Of a stretch of DNA of 64,000 nucleotides, positions 22,270 to 34,133 are shown in pieces. How positions within the stretch are numbered: the first letter of the stretch is position 1; every line of letters begins with the position of its first letter. The DNA lies in NCBI GenBank assembly GCA_036898135.1, contig CM072523.1, positions 38,328,451 to 38,392,450 on the forward strand, given 5' to 3'. This DNA comes from Oncomelania hupensis. Its lineage: Eukaryota > Mollusca > Gastropoda > Littorinimorpha > Pomatiopsidae. Under the pieces are notes generated by a model that saw nothing but the letters and a program-made list of their open reading frames with translations, did not search any database and was not told the DNA's origin. A program made the translations under genes and the position numbers.

Positions 22270-22800
22270 TAAGGTTTCCAATGGACCGACAGACAGAGAG
22301 ATAAACAATTAAATTAAACGACTGACCAACATTTGGCTCGCACTGATTCCAACATCTTTCTCACCAGCCCCCATGACCATTTCAAAGTATTTCCAGAAAC
22401 GTCTGGAAATACAAAAATCGTGTGTAAAAATCAGTGTGGAACATATAGACAGATAGGCTAGACCTATGGGAACATAGGCCTGAAAAGCCTTGGGGATGGA
22501 AGGTGGCGGAGGGGGAGATAGACCTGGGGGAACATAGTTCCATAGTTTTGGGGGTCACATAGACCTGGTGATATATAGACCCAGAGGAAAACCACCTTTA
22601 AATGTTTAGCTCTGTAAGCCTAACCAAAGAAAAAAAATTTTCTTGATAATCATTGCTAATCATACATTTTGTCTTTGTGAGCACTTCCGGTTGTATCGAG
22701 ATTGTGAAACTAAACCATCCTAAACAGTCGACTTAATCGTATTTATCCGGGAAAAGGAGACAACTGCTAAAGAGCAAAAGAAAACAAAAACCGCACACAC
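22270..22800. other. COPS9 upstream region
   Basis: Repeat remnant up to about 22420, then non-repetitive sequence up to the COPS9 start. I see no TATA box. An ACTTCCGG motif at 22682 could bind an ETS factor and would suit a housekeeping promoter. Confidence 0.4.
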
Positions 22801-22812
22801 GCACACACAAAC

Positions 22813-22887
22813 ATGAAGCCGGCATCAATTGTTGTTGCAGATGAAATGTTTCCTGAAGGTGGTGGACAATACATGGACATGGAAGAG
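22813..22887 (+). CDS. COPS9: COPS9 exon 1
   Basis: The start ATG follows ACACAAAC, and the donor is GTAACG after GAAGAG. It has 25 codons and ends in phase 0. Confidence 0.95.
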
Positions 22888-25800
22888 GTAACGATGGTTT
22901 ACTTTAGAAGTGGACGCTAATAATTTTTGGCTTGTCCACCGGCTTATCAGTTTATCTTTTTCGTCTTTGTATATATGTAATATGTAATTGAGGCCTACGA
23001 GTTTACAAAGACGAAAGGAGATACTTAGAGCCTGTGGCTTGACGTGCTGCCGTAGGTTTTTGGCTTGTTATGTTTGGTAGACAGCTTTCTCCATGATTAT
23101 TTTGCCTAGATAGACTATAGCTGCCTTCACTGGCTTCAGATAAGAATAAGATTATAAGATAGCGAATTGGGATTTAGTGAAGTCTGATTTAAAACGTAAT
23201 ATACAAATGTTGGTGGAAACATAAGGTTGAGAGGGCTTGCATGATATATAAGGTTCTGCAGCATTCAGAACTTCAGTTCTGGGAGTGGGAGGGCAGAGAC
23301 CATGGACACTATACATAAAAGAGTCCCTGCTGAGACGGTCTCAGTCTCAGTCTGGGAGCATGCCGAGTGGTACCATTGTACCAACCATATACACAGATGG
23401 TCAAAGTTTTGAATCTTCTAAACATTACTGCAGCTGTTTTAAAGTCTTATCATGAATGAATTACAACTTATTAAGCACACAACAAATATCAACACCATAC
23501 AGGCATTTTCACAGCGCTAGGACAAACCATGGACTAAATATATATATCTAATATATCTATATTTAGTCCATGGACAAACTAAGTCAAAAAAAGCACAAAA
23601 ATCACGCAGTTGGAATAAGATCTGCATTTACAAAATACATGTGGCGTGCACCTCAAAATTTGTGGAGTTGTTCTTCACTTAGATGTGGGGTATCCTGAAG
23701 AAGTTGTTTATATATAAACTACCAACTACCAAGAGACATAATCTGTCGACTGTACTTGAGACAGGAGTACTAGCATCTTTAATGTGCAGCTGAGGTGACA
23801 GGGAGATGTGGGTCACTTTCCAATTACTCATTGCAGAAATTCTATTCCAATCGGCAATGAGAAAATCAACTACTGCTTGTTAAGAAAATATTTAATAATC
23901 AATATAATAATTAATTTGCTTCTACAGGCTGGAGGATCCAGTGCTCTGCTCATGGACTTGGCAGCCAACGAGAAAGCAGTGCATGCAGACTTCTTTAACG
24001 GTAAGCTGCAGTTTATTATTTATTTAATTCCTTTCATTTATTCACAGCTTAAACCCTAAAGTAACTGTGGACCTAGGGTCAATTTGGCAGGGACGACTTT
24101 ATTCAGTTTATACAGAATTTGGATAATTCTTTATTTTAAATGGGGTGTCAAACTCGGTACAAAAAATGCCCTTAAAAATGTCCAGGTCTGCAGAAATGTT
24201 CGGGGATCACAGCACTATAATAATTATGGCTGCTATAGGCGCTTTTTTTTCCTAATCAGACTTGAAGAATGGTGATCTGTTATCAACAAGCATGCTCACA
24301 TGCTATGAACGTATATGTTCCTGATTGTCCCCAATAGGCCTTATTCGGAATAAGGGAGGTAACTTGTCTTGTTATTTTGTTTTTAGTTACCTAGAGTTGT
24401 CTGGGTGGATATATCATCTCAGAACACTATGAAAGCTACCCCAAGCTGCAAGCTTTTCTTCGGGAAAGGATTGTGGTGGTGGCCTGGCAGTGCAAGGTTG
24501 AACTAGCGAATCTAGCTATGATTCCATCTTAAGTTATAGAGCCTGTTCTTGGACAGCGCCTTAAGCAGCTCAATTCATTCCAAGTCAATAATTTATTTTA
24601 ACATCTTTTCAACTGTATCTTTTCAACTGTATATGATTTTAGACCATATACGCTTCTGACACATGGACATGCAAACATAAAAGTAAATTTAGCAACTTAA
24701 AGTTGAGCCATACCCATAAAAAAGACAGGACCATCAGTCTACATTCCAAGGTAAGGTTACTGTGCTCCCTTGTCATCTCCATTGACAAGGACTCTCACAG
24801 CAGATCTACAACGAAGAATATAAAGCATGGAGGTGAGGTGAGGTGGCACAGAAGACTCCTGGGCATTTCCTATACCCATCACATCACCAACAACAAAGTC
24901 TGACAGACCATCACAAAACCGGTAGACAAAACGATGACATGCTCACAGTGGCGAAGAAACGGAAACTCTGATGGTATGGTCACGTCACCAGAGAATCAGG
25001 CTTTGCAAAGAACATCCTGCAAGGCACGGTACAAGGAGGCAGAAGAAGAGGGAGACAGAAAAAGAGGTGGGAGGACAACATTCGAGAATGGACTGGTTTG
25101 ACACTGAGTGAAGCCAGGGCCGAGTTTCAAATCAGCGAGACTATCTAGGTCACAAGATCTCGTTTTTGAGTCAGACCGATCATTGAATGAAACTACCCAC
25201 CATGCTGCCTCATTCTAGCCTCGTTTTCAATTTGTACACAAACGGCGGTTCCTTCGAATGTGTTGGACGATTTGCGAAAATAAAATCAAATAAAGTAAAA
25301 AAAATCAAATGTATCATCAAAATCGATTAAAAGCAAAATTGTTCACTTATAGTTCTTCACCCCCTCCCATAATCTGGTTGAAACTCGAAGATTTACCATC
25401 GAATTATCACCGTAACAGATTCCAAGTAGCATAAACCGCGTACTTTCCGCCATCTTGATCTTGCAGGCAAAGTACCCCGAGAGGCGCCTAGCTCTTTCTC
25501 GCCTCACCTTGCGATTGACTAGCGAGCGAGCAGCCGTAGAAACGACCCAATGAGCAAGATCTACCGGGATCTACCGAGATCTCGCTGTTTTGAAACTCGC
25601 CCCTGGAGTGTTGCTGAGAAAAGAGAAAGATGGAGTACGCTGGTTAAACGATCATCTGTGTTGCCACAACGACCTTCGAGTTACAGGATAGGATAGGATA
25701 GGATACCCATAAAAAGTAACATTACAACAACATTTTACTAACTGCTGATATGTAAAGTACACGGGCAATGCTTATTATCACGGGACTATGCCATAACATT

Positions 25801-27568
25801 TAAACTGATTCTTCAGTATTGATGTTCATTTCTTTATAAAGCGGAATCAAAATAGGACATTAATATAAAATATGTTTAACAGATACAGTAAAACCTCGGT
25901 TTTACGACCTTTAAATTGCCATTAAAACGAGGTCTTAAATTGGAGGGGTCTTAAAAAGGAGGTAGTACATTTTGGAAAAAGACATTTAGAAAATTAATTA
26001 AGTAAAATAAATACATGTACAAAACGTACACATACCATTAAGTATAGAAAACATCTACCATCTTTCAGAAATATAGATTAAACTCTGTCTCACAACCAAT
26101 ACAGTCAATATCTTCCTGTTTCTCATTATTTACAAAATAAAAAATCAATGTTGGTATGATAGTTGTTTAAAAGTGTATGTAAGTGCTGAGTGCATTGATT
26201 GATTGATTGTTGCTTTAGGTCCAGCGGACTCTTCCGAGCCAAATCAGGACCGGACAACCCCCGATCCGCATAAAAGATCTGCTGAAACAACCCTAGTGGG
26301 AAAATTGAATGCCCTCCACCGGCCAGTCACTTTACAATAAAGACATCCCACGCAGGGGACGGCTGAGGCTTTACCCCAACTACTCGAACCCCTGGTTACA
26401 AAACCAAAATAGAATACAAACATTATTATAAATTATCAACAAAACATATACATATAAAATGCCTATATTGCTAAATAATAACATCATAGGAAGCCCTAGT
26501 GACCACCCGGCAGAAAGCGTCCAACACTCCCAAGCTTATCCAACAGACCTCATACACAAACAAGGAGTCTTGTCCAGGAAGAGTTTTCAAGAAAAAAGGT
26601 AGGCCACTGATCCAGCGAAGAAGAAGATAGTATAGCAGAGTGAGAGGACAGAGCAGGAATGGGAAAGAGTAAATGAGGAAGACAGCAACAGTGGGAATTT
26701 AAAGCACTAAATTTCCATAAAGTGGGGATACTATTTATACTGAAACCCCCGGCACTCCAACGGGGGTACTGTTGCCGCAGTGAATCGGTCTTGCCTACAT
26801 AGGAAAGACAGGTTTTCAACTGGGGCTTTCACTTTTCCCTTTATAGGTTAGAACAATTTACAGTGGCAAGATTGCTCATGACCCCAAGGGGTAGCTGAGT
26901 GCATGTTTGGAGTTATAACTATTTATAAGATAACCCCATTAATATTGTTGTAATTATTTTTATTCAATCATTGAATAGTTTGGTTGGTTTTTAAAAAAAA
27001 GAAAGCGGTTATTTGTGTTTGTTTGCATGATCCCCTCACCCGCGCATATTCTCTTAGTATGTCACTTTGAACACCAGACATGGTGTCGGCAAGATCTGAC
27101 AGGCCCCTGCTCAGGGAAAATCTGGTCAGCGCCTTAGAGTATTTCAAGCTGTTTTAATGCATCGTCTGCTGTTAAAAGTTGTAAACAAAACTGTTTTCTT
27201 CAAGCGCACAAATATAGTATTGCTTTGGAATTTCAGATGCTAGGTCGTAAAATTTAATTATTTGAAGGTCGCAAGTCGCGTTCTAGAGGTAGTCGTTTAA
27301 GAGAGGTCGTTTATATAGTACAAAGCATCGGTGAATTTTTTTCTGGTTGTATGTTGGAGGAAGTCGTTTAAAAGAGGGTCTCAAAACGGAGGTTTTACTG
27401 TATTAAGATATTAAGCAGCTCTTGAGCAGGAAAAGTGCTATTTAAGAGCAATTTGTATTTATATAGGTTTTATATATGTTTAAGTTTAACACTTTTGAAT
27501 TGGGAGCTTGATATTATTTTTATTTTTCAGATTTTGATGACCTCTTTGACGATGATGACCTGAGTTGA
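22813..27568 (+). CDS. COPS9: COP9 signalosome complex subunit 9
   Basis: Three exons, 22813-22887, 23928-24000 and 27531-27568, give a complete 61-aa protein; phases 0 and 1 agree. It begins [20 protein letters not shown], continues with [18 protein letters not shown] and ends [12 protein letters not shown]. The vertebrate protein is 57 aa with the same MKP...DEMFPEG start, the same central block and the same acidic end, so identity is near certain. COPS9 is the small peripheral subunit of the COP9 signalosome, which removes NEDD8 from cullins in nucleus and cytosol. The insert SIVVA after MKPA explains the extra length. Intron 2 (3.5 kb) is packed with mobile DNA. A polyadenylation signal AATAAA lies at 28279. 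Confidence 0.96.
23928..24000 (+). CDS. COPS9: COPS9 exon 2
   Basis: The acceptor is GCTTCTACAG and the donor GTAAGC. It has 24 codons plus one base, encoding the most conserved block, [16 protein letters not shown]. Confidence 0.96.
24334..24530 (+). repeat. Dispersed repeat R3, copy 2
   Basis: Matches 33003-33175 in the same orientation: GCCTTATTCGGAATAAGGGA, ATGAAAGCTACC, GTGGCCTGGCAGTGCAAGG. It lies in COPS9 intron 2. Confidence 0.75.
24723..25702 (+). mobile_element. 5'-truncated RTE-like LINE with 13-bp target duplication
   Basis: ATACCCATAAAAA occurs at 24710-24722 and 25703-25715. Between them is the 3' end of the RTE-like element (GGACCATCAGTCTACATTCC, GGACTGGTTTGACACTGAG, CAACGACCTTCGAGTTACAG, then the GGATA tail). 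It carries a 0.5-kb MITE at 25116-25604. It lies in COPS9 intron 2. Confidence 0.9.
25116..25604. mobile_element. MITE inside the RTE copy
   Basis: The left end CAGGGCCGAGTTTCAAATCA and the complement of the right end CAGGGGCGAGTTTCAAAACA match with few differences, and both continue GCGAG. The ends fit CAGNG hAT-type termini. No exact 8-bp duplication is seen: flanks GAGTGAAGC and GAGTGTTGC agree at 7 of 9, but part of that similarity is native to the target. Confidence 0.8.
25886..27400. mobile_element. Tc1/mariner-pogo-type MITE with TA duplication
   Basis: Ends CAGTAAAACCTC(GG)TTTT and AAAACGGAGGTTTTACTG form terminal inverted repeats flanked by TA (25884-25885 and 27401-27402). The CAGTAAAACCTC terminus resembles pogo/Tigger-type elements. 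It is non-coding and split by a retroposon at 26196-26893. It is about 0.8 kb without that insertion. Confidence 0.85.
26196..26893 (-). mobile_element. 0.7-kb retroposon R4, copy 1
   Basis: Flanked by GCTGAGTGCAT at 26185-26195 and 26894-26904. On the minus strand it starts near CCCCTTGGGGTCATGAGC, contains GTGCCGGGGGTTTCAGTATA and ends GACCTAAAGCAACAATC with an (AATC)n tail. The target duplication and the tail show movement by retroposition. An 89-codon minus-strand frame (26819-26550) is not preserved in copy 2. I do not recognise the family. Confidence 0.85.
27531..27568 (+). CDS. COPS9: COPS9 exon 3 (stop)
   Basis: The acceptor is TTATTTTTCAG. It encodes the acidic tail [12 protein letters not shown] and stop TGA at 27566-27568. 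Confidence 0.96.
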
Positions 27569-28278
27569 GAATCTACAATTTTCTTCATCTTCAATTTGTG
27601 TGTGTGTGTGTGTGTGTTCAAAAGCAATGTTTGTATAAATTGGAGAAAAAATTTTTTTTTGTTTGGAATGGGTGGTGTGGGTAAGAATTTATTTCAGTAC
27701 TATTCCTACCACTGTAAAGGATTTTTTGTTGTTGATTACACTATTGTCACTTTTACCTACTATATACTCTCTGAAGCTAGTGCCTATATAATTATGTCTG
27801 AGTATACTGCTAACTGTTTTTCTTCTTAAGAACATGTTCTTTTCCTGGGGATTAAAATACATGTTAGGATTGAGAGCTCTGGAAATGTATTTGTCACGTA
27901 ATAATTTGTTTCCTTTCAGCACACCATAATATTAGAACTTTCTGTGTGAAAAAAATTATATACTCAAAACTCAACACTTACTGAACTTGACAAATTACTA
28001 TTTATTGTATCTCAATGCATTTTGTTTGTCAGTGAAAGAGAAAGAAAGTTTTGCTAATGCTGTAACGGCTACGGATCCGTGGAAATCAAAGATTCATAGT
28101 TTTTGGTGAATGCGCCGAGAGAATGTAACAGTTTTCTTTTGTATAAATGGCACACGCTACACACTTCATAGTGTCAGAGATGGTACAGGGCTGTCTTTCC
28201 TGTGAGTATGCATGTATGTCACACTGTGGGGAACACACATGCAATAATTTGAATGCAATGTTAGCACAGACATGTTGG

Positions 28279-28284
28279 AATAAA
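28279..28284 (+). terminator. COPS9 polyadenylation signal AATAAA
   Basis: AATAAA is followed by a T-run and a GCTTT-rich stretch, 0.7 kb after the stop codon. Placement is inferred; nearer signals were not seen. Confidence 0.45.
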
Positions 28285-28437
28285 GATTTTTTTTCATCTG
28301 GAATTGCTTTGCTTTGCTTTGTTTTGTAGTATATTGTCAATTTTATGGTAAAGAGTTAGGAAGGCGAGTCAGTTCATTTTAAAATTATAACGTGTATTTT
28401 TTAATTGTGGTCAGTAATGAGAAACAAATGGATTAAA

Positions 28438-28635
28438 GGGGTCACCTCGTGGCGCAGTGGATTAGACATTTTCTTTCCGTCTTCCAGTAGCGATCTCCCT
28501 GCCTTTACACGACCTGTTCGAGTGATGGATGTGTATTTGTTGTGTGTGTGGATGAGACAAGTGAGCATGTATGTTGGTACAGATCGCTGCGCTTTGAGCC
28601 TGATTGATTTGGGGAAAGGCGTGTATATAGTATCC

Positions 28636-28689
<54 letters not shown>

Positions 28690-28690
28690 G
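28438..28690 (+). mobile_element. (ATT)n-tailed SINE, copy 1
   Basis: It starts GGGGTCACCTCGTGGCGCAG, has the body landmark AGCGATCTCCCTGCCTTTAC and ends GCGTGTATATAGTATCC then (ATT)n. GTTCGAGTG at about 28516 could be a B box. Confidence 0.8.
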
Positions 28691-28909
28691 TTATTAATAA
28701 TATACTAACAGAATGCTAATTTGGATGAAAACAAGACAAAATAATAACACTGCAAATTTTCATGCTTGGCTCTCCTATCAAGTAAACAAAACATCAGCAG
28801 AACAAATACAAAATGTTGCCCAACGCAATTCCAGAAATGAAATAATGTAATTTAGACAGAAGAACAAAACAGCTGTTCGCTCTTCACAAAAGCCAGGTGA
28901 CATAGTTTA

Positions 28910-28911
<2 letters not shown>

Positions 28912-28942
<31 letters not shown>
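28912..28942. repeat. (CA)n microsatellite
   Basis: About 14 CA units. Confidence 0.97.
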
Positions 28943-28943
<1 letters not shown>

Positions 28944-28989
28944 TAAATTAAATAAAAAATAAAATCTGCGGATAAAGGCAGGTTCTGCG

Positions 28990-29175
28990 CTCTTGCTTCT
29001 ACATCAAGGAGGCAATCCCTGTGCTGTACATCAAAGAGGCAATCCCTGTGCTCTACATCAAGGAGGAAATCCCTGTGCTCTACATCAAGGAGGAAATCCC
29101 TGTGCTCTACATCAAAGAGGAGGCAATCCCTGTGCTCTACATCAAGGAGGCAATCCCTGTGCTCTACATCAAGTG
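28990..29175. repeat. 27-bp minisatellite, about 6 copies
   Basis: The unit is CTACATCAAGGAGGAAATCC plus CTGTGCT. Because 27 is a multiple of 3, frames on both strands stay open (for example LYIKEEIPV repeated). No start or splice context supports translation. Confidence 0.9.
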
Positions 29176-29288
29176 CTACAGCTTGACAACCAACCCAACT
29201 ATCAGGCTGTACAGAAACACTCTCTGACCCCCGACCAACGTAAAATCTCCTCACCATGGAAAGGTCTTAGCACAAAATACTTCCAGGC

Positions 29289-30100
29289 TATGGAATTCCC
29301 TTTATAAAATATTTCTTTTCACCACTTCCAGCTAAATAATCTTTATTTAGAAGCATATTTTCTAAATAATCATTTGTTTAGAATTTAAGATTTCTATAAA
29401 TAATATATTTTCTCCATAAATAACTTAGGGTAATTCATGATATAGGTAAATAAGGCATTGTTGCTAAATAAGGAATTATTTGCCTATGTATTGCAGTATT
29501 TAGCAAATTGTGTTAAATAATTTGCTAAATAATATATTATTTAGAAGATGTTGCTAAGTAATGCATTTTTTACATAAACAGTTCATTCATTCATTCATTC
29601 CATTGCAAAATTGTGATTTTAAGCTGTTTTGCGATTTAATTAAAATGAGGCTGCTGCGTTATTTCATTCTAATTTGTATTTGTTCGGAACAATATTTTAA
29701 TAGGAAACTGCAACGGTAACGGCTCTGGAAAACTGGGATCCCTCATTATTTCTGCATTGCGTCATTGCCTTCTATGTACTTCCACAATGTTTCTTATCAG
29801 TCCAACCTGCAAATCCCTTCAGTCTGACCTGCAAATACCTGGCAGTTTTTCTAATGTTGAAAACTTTCCGTTTTAAATTAAAACAATTCCACATAAAAGA
29901 ACATACAGAAGCACAGTCTCAGCACAGTTTTTGGGTAAACAAATACACAAAAAGAAAGCTTTTTGTTTCTTCTGACGGAGATATTCAAAAATTGAACACT
30001 CCCGCACAAAACTGACTAAATAAAGATTATTTAGCTGAAAGTGTTTAAATAATTCACCAAAAGAAATCGCAAATAAATATTTTACAAAGGGAATTCCATA
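29289..30100. mobile_element. Palindromic AAATAAT-rich element, copy 1
   Basis: Ends TATGGAATTCCC(TTT) and GGGAATTCCATA are inverted repeats. Both sides carry CTAAATAATCTTTATTTAG-type motifs in inverted order. The body is rich in TAAATAAT. A related partial copy lies at 62549-63362. Target duplication not resolved. Confidence 0.75.
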
Positions 30101-31130
30101 ACAGACTACAAGGTGTGTTTTTTTCCCCTCTTCTTCGACCCATGGGTCTTTAAATATGCTGCACCTGATGTGTGGCTAAAATCTTTGCAAAGTCAAGATT
30201 CATAATAGTTTCACAATTTCTTGTGCATCTTTATAATATGTTGCCCCTTATAAAGTTCTGTATGGATGATTATTTTTTAATTTAATTTTTTTTGGAGGGT
30301 GTGGGTTTGGGGGTGAGGGGTGTCAAATTCGGGGGATGAGGTTTATAATGTGTATCTCCTGGGAGTCTGTAAAATCAGGCAGGCATAAAGTCAAGGGAAC
30401 TCCCAGTCGCCGCCTTTGCCCGTGAAAACATCAGCCCAAGGAAGCTTGTCTTTAAGTTACTTGCCAAGATCCACAAGGCAAACAACCCTGGTTGTCCCTC
30501 GTTTCAGCGTGAAATGGCCCTTCTGAGCACATCTGCATGTTCCTGGACTTTGCCCTGCAGCCAGTTGTTCAAGCTCTGCCTACATGCATTAAAAAAATAT
30601 ATTAGATTATATAACTGTTCAGTAGTAAATATCTCATCTCTACACATCCCACCTTCCCAAAAAATCGCTGTGTATTAAACTATGTAAATCACACACTGTG
30701 GAAACTCTTCCTTGACTTTCAGTTAACACAAAGGTTAACCTTCAAATTGAATTGTTTGCTTTCTAACTTTAGCTAGGCACGTCTTTCTGTTGGTCCATCT
30801 GGTATACTGTATTGATACAGTATGTTTTGAAACAATAACATTTTGGGATAATATCTGGAAATACTTTGAAATTGTCGGGATCAGAAAAAGAAAAGAAATG
30901 TCGGTGTGTCCATCCATCAGTCCGTCGCACACCATACAAACATTAGTTGAGTTAGTGTCCCAGCTTCGTTTCACCTAATTTGCCCTTCCTCAAAGATGAA
31001 AGTCCCTGTGGTCAATTGGTAGATAGCAACCCAAACTGATAAGTTTAAAGAATATGACGATTCGAGGTCCTTTTTCATCAAAATTGCGCTAAGTGACCCG
31101 CGCACAGAAGTGTTTTAAGAAGAGGTGTGG
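30100..31130. other. No gene seen
   Basis: Intergenic between COPS9 and the EGF-module gene. Only a G-rich T tract near 30280-30330 and unremarkable AT-rich sequence. Confidence 0.55.
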
Positions 31131-31132
31131 AA

Positions 31133-31134
<2 letters not shown>

Positions 31135-31188
<54 letters not shown>
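31135..31188. repeat. (TAC)n microsatellite
   Basis: About 18 units. Confidence 0.97.
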
Positions 31189-31559
31189 TTATAAACGGAG
31201 ATCTAGCCTGTGCATAAATGCTCGGACATTAAAGATCCTGACGCTCATGTTCTAGACAGGTTACACAAAAACACTCAGCAAATAATAGGTCTCATTCTCC
31301 CGCTTGGTCTTTGAGGATCACTCATTTGTCTGAGAGTTAGACGGTTCATCTCAAGCAGCAAGTTGGCACCTTGAGCAGCTTGAGTGAGAGCCTGTTTTTG
31401 GCCAGCCCTTGAGCAGCTCTAGAGCTAGTAAAGTTTATATAAATAAATAAATATATATATATATAAGAACAATTCGAACATAGATAGGTTTATTATTTTC
31501 AAGGAAGGTACGATACCGAGTCTGAAGGTTTTGGAATAGGTGTTGGTAGTGGTGTAAAA

Positions 31560-32135
31560 AACCCCGTTGGGGTGCCGGGGGTTTCAGTATAAATAGTATC
31601 CCCACTTTCTGGAAATTTAGTGCTTTAAATTCCCACTGTCGCTATCTTTCTCATTTGCTCTTTCTCATTCCTGCTCTTTTATATCAATCTGCTATACTAT
31701 CGTCTTCTTCGCTAGACCAGTCTCCTACCTTTTTTCTTGAAAACTCTCCCGGGACAAGACTCCTTGTTTGTGTATGAGGTCTGTTGGATCAGCTTGGGAA
31801 TATTGGACGCTTTCTGCCAGGTGGTCACTAGGGCTTCCTATGATGTTATTATTTAGCAATGTAGGCATTTTATATGTATGTGTTTTGTTGATAATTTATA
31901 ATGATGTTTGTATTTTATTTTGTTTTTGTAAACGGGGGTTCGATAAGTTGGGGTGAAGCCTCAGCCGTCCCCTGAGTGGGATGTCTTTATTGTAAAGTGA
32001 CTGGCTGATGGAGAGCTTTCGGTTTTACCACTAGGGTTGTTTCAGCAGATCTTTAATGCGGATCGGGGGTTGTCCGGTCCTGATTTGGCTCGGAAGAGTC
32101 CGCTGGACCTAAAGCAATAATAATGTAATGTAATG
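31560..32135 (+). mobile_element. 0.7-kb retroposon R4, copy 2 (5'-truncated)
   Basis: Flanked by TAGTGGTGTAAAA at 31547-31559 and 32136-32148. It matches copy 1 from CCGTTGGGGTGCCGGGGG to GGACCTAAAGCAA, and ends in a (TAATG)n tail. It lacks about 120 bp of 5' sequence present in copy 1, as expected after incomplete reverse transcription. Confidence 0.92.
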
Positions 32136-32149
32136 TAGTGGTGTAAAAT

Positions 32150-32990
32150 AGTCGGGAATCTGAACGAGCCAAATGTGGGGCTGGCTGTCGGACCACTGGA
32201 CGGATTTTAAACCAAACTTCCTACATATACTAACTTACCTTTGTTAGTGGCAGTGGCCAGCCTCCAGTACCATCAGATCAAGGTCGTTGGATTTTTTGTG
32301 TGTGCTAAACACGTTTTGCTGTATACCTCAAAAACGACTGAACCGAATTTGTTGATTATTTGGTATTCAGGTCATTTATTTCATGGACAATCATTCAGTT
32401 GGTAGTCCGGATGTCCGTCGACTGTTCAGCCCGTCGTTCCGAATGTCAATTCTTTGTTGAAAATTTTTTTTTTTTTTTGGGAAGGGGGGGGGGGGGGTGG
32501 GTGCTTGTCTTAAGAATGACAGGATTAATTTTTGATTATTTTTACTGTGCAGATCATTTAAACCACCGCTAAGACTTTTTATGTTATTGACATTTACATT
32601 TTCGTTGATAGTAATTCAGATAGTGGCCCATCACTGCATGCTTTCATGTTGGCGTGTTACCACATCAACACAAAAATTAATACTTTTTGAACCTTCAGAT
32701 TTTCAGCTAGGTGTGCTAGTGTCTGTACGTTTGAATGGCTGGTTATCTTATTATTTTTGTATATATTGTTTCGATATAGGGCTATATATTTTTATTTTGA
32801 ATCATATTGGTCTCCCATGCGGGCGAAGTCAGTGTTGCATTTTAATCGAAAGCACGGGAGCCATGAAACAAACTTCTCTAACCCTAATCTTGACCTAAAC
32901 CCACTCACTGCTCGCTGAAACTACCGCCAGACTGATAGAAGCAATAAGATGGCCAGTGCCCTTAGCCAGTTCATTGTTTGGGTGGCTAAA
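32150..32990. other. Diverged repeats, no gene
   Basis: Contains a stretch (AGATAGTGGCCCATCACTGC and neighbours, about 32600-32690) also seen at about 20690-20780, and a T/G homopolymer tract at 32465-32500. Confidence 0.5.
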
Positions 32991-32999
32991 GGAAATGGA

Positions 33000-33420
33000 A
33001 TATGCCTTATTCGAAAACGGGAGGTAACTTGTCTTTTTATTTTAATTTTTAAGAGATATCCGGGCGGACATCTCGTCTCAGAACGCTATGAAAGCTACAG
33101 CGAGCTGTAAGCTTTTCCTCGGGAAAACGGGGTGGTGGCTGCAGGGCAGTGCAAGGCCGAACTAGCGGAGCTAGACCGGATTGCAAATGAAATCAACCTA
33201 TCGGTTGATCCGGTAGGTTTGATGGAGGACAGAGCAGAAATTGTAGGCGAGAAACTGTTCTTTTGCAAAGAATGTCCTCCTAACGTTAGACAACTATGGG
33301 CGCGACATGCGGTCAAGCAGACCAAAGTTGTGTCCCCTCGTATTTCAGAGCATGTAAGATCTAGAGCACGAGCTCGTCGCTCTAGCAACAGAGATAGACC
33401 TACTCATAGATTCTAGATGT
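33000..33420 (+). repeat. Dispersed repeat R3, copy 3, with a 94-codon frame
   Basis: The longest of three copies. A plus-strand frame (33132-33416) reads CKAELAELDRIANEINLSV, KLFFCKECPPNVRQLWARHA and ends in an Arg-rich tail. The composition is protein-like, but the other copies do not preserve the frame. It may be the coding end of an unrecognised element. Confidence 0.65.
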
Positions 33421-33890
33421 AGAATCTATGACCTACTACCTTCGCCATAGCTCTGATAGGTCTCTGACTTTCAGTTTGATCCACGCGACATTGCATCCGT
33501 TCTACACGGAAATAAGGCCCCATGACTCACCCACACACTTCTCATCATCACTTCCAAACCGGCAGGCCTGTGTCGTCGCATCCTTGCACACTTAGGACCG
33601 AGTTTGAACGGCCGCCATCCATTTGATTTAGTCAACAGGATATTAACTGAAATAGTACATATCTGCGTGTTAAATATGGCCTAGTTGTTCACTGTTTATG
33701 CTGTGGTGCTGGTGTTTACTATTTATTCTACATGTTCTTTTGTCCTAGTTCAGTTATTTACAAAAAGAGTCAGCATAAAATTTATTAATGTGAGGTTTGC
33801 TTTATCATTCATTTGTGGCACTGACGTTTGGGCGTTTGTGTGTGTATGCGTGTGTGTTTGTGTTTGTTTGTGTGTGTTGTTTGCTGTTCG

Positions 33891-33895
<5 letters not shown>

Positions 33896-33985
<90 letters not shown>

Positions 33986-34015
33986 TATTATTATTATTAT
34001 TATTGTTATTATTAT

Positions 34016-34098
<83 letters not shown>

Positions 34099-34133
34099 TT
34101 ACTACTACTACTACTACTAACTACTACTACTAA
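33896..34133. repeat. (ATT)n-(ACT)n compound microsatellite
   Basis: About 40 ATT units followed by about 39 ACT units. All open frames across it are artefacts. Confidence 0.98.
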
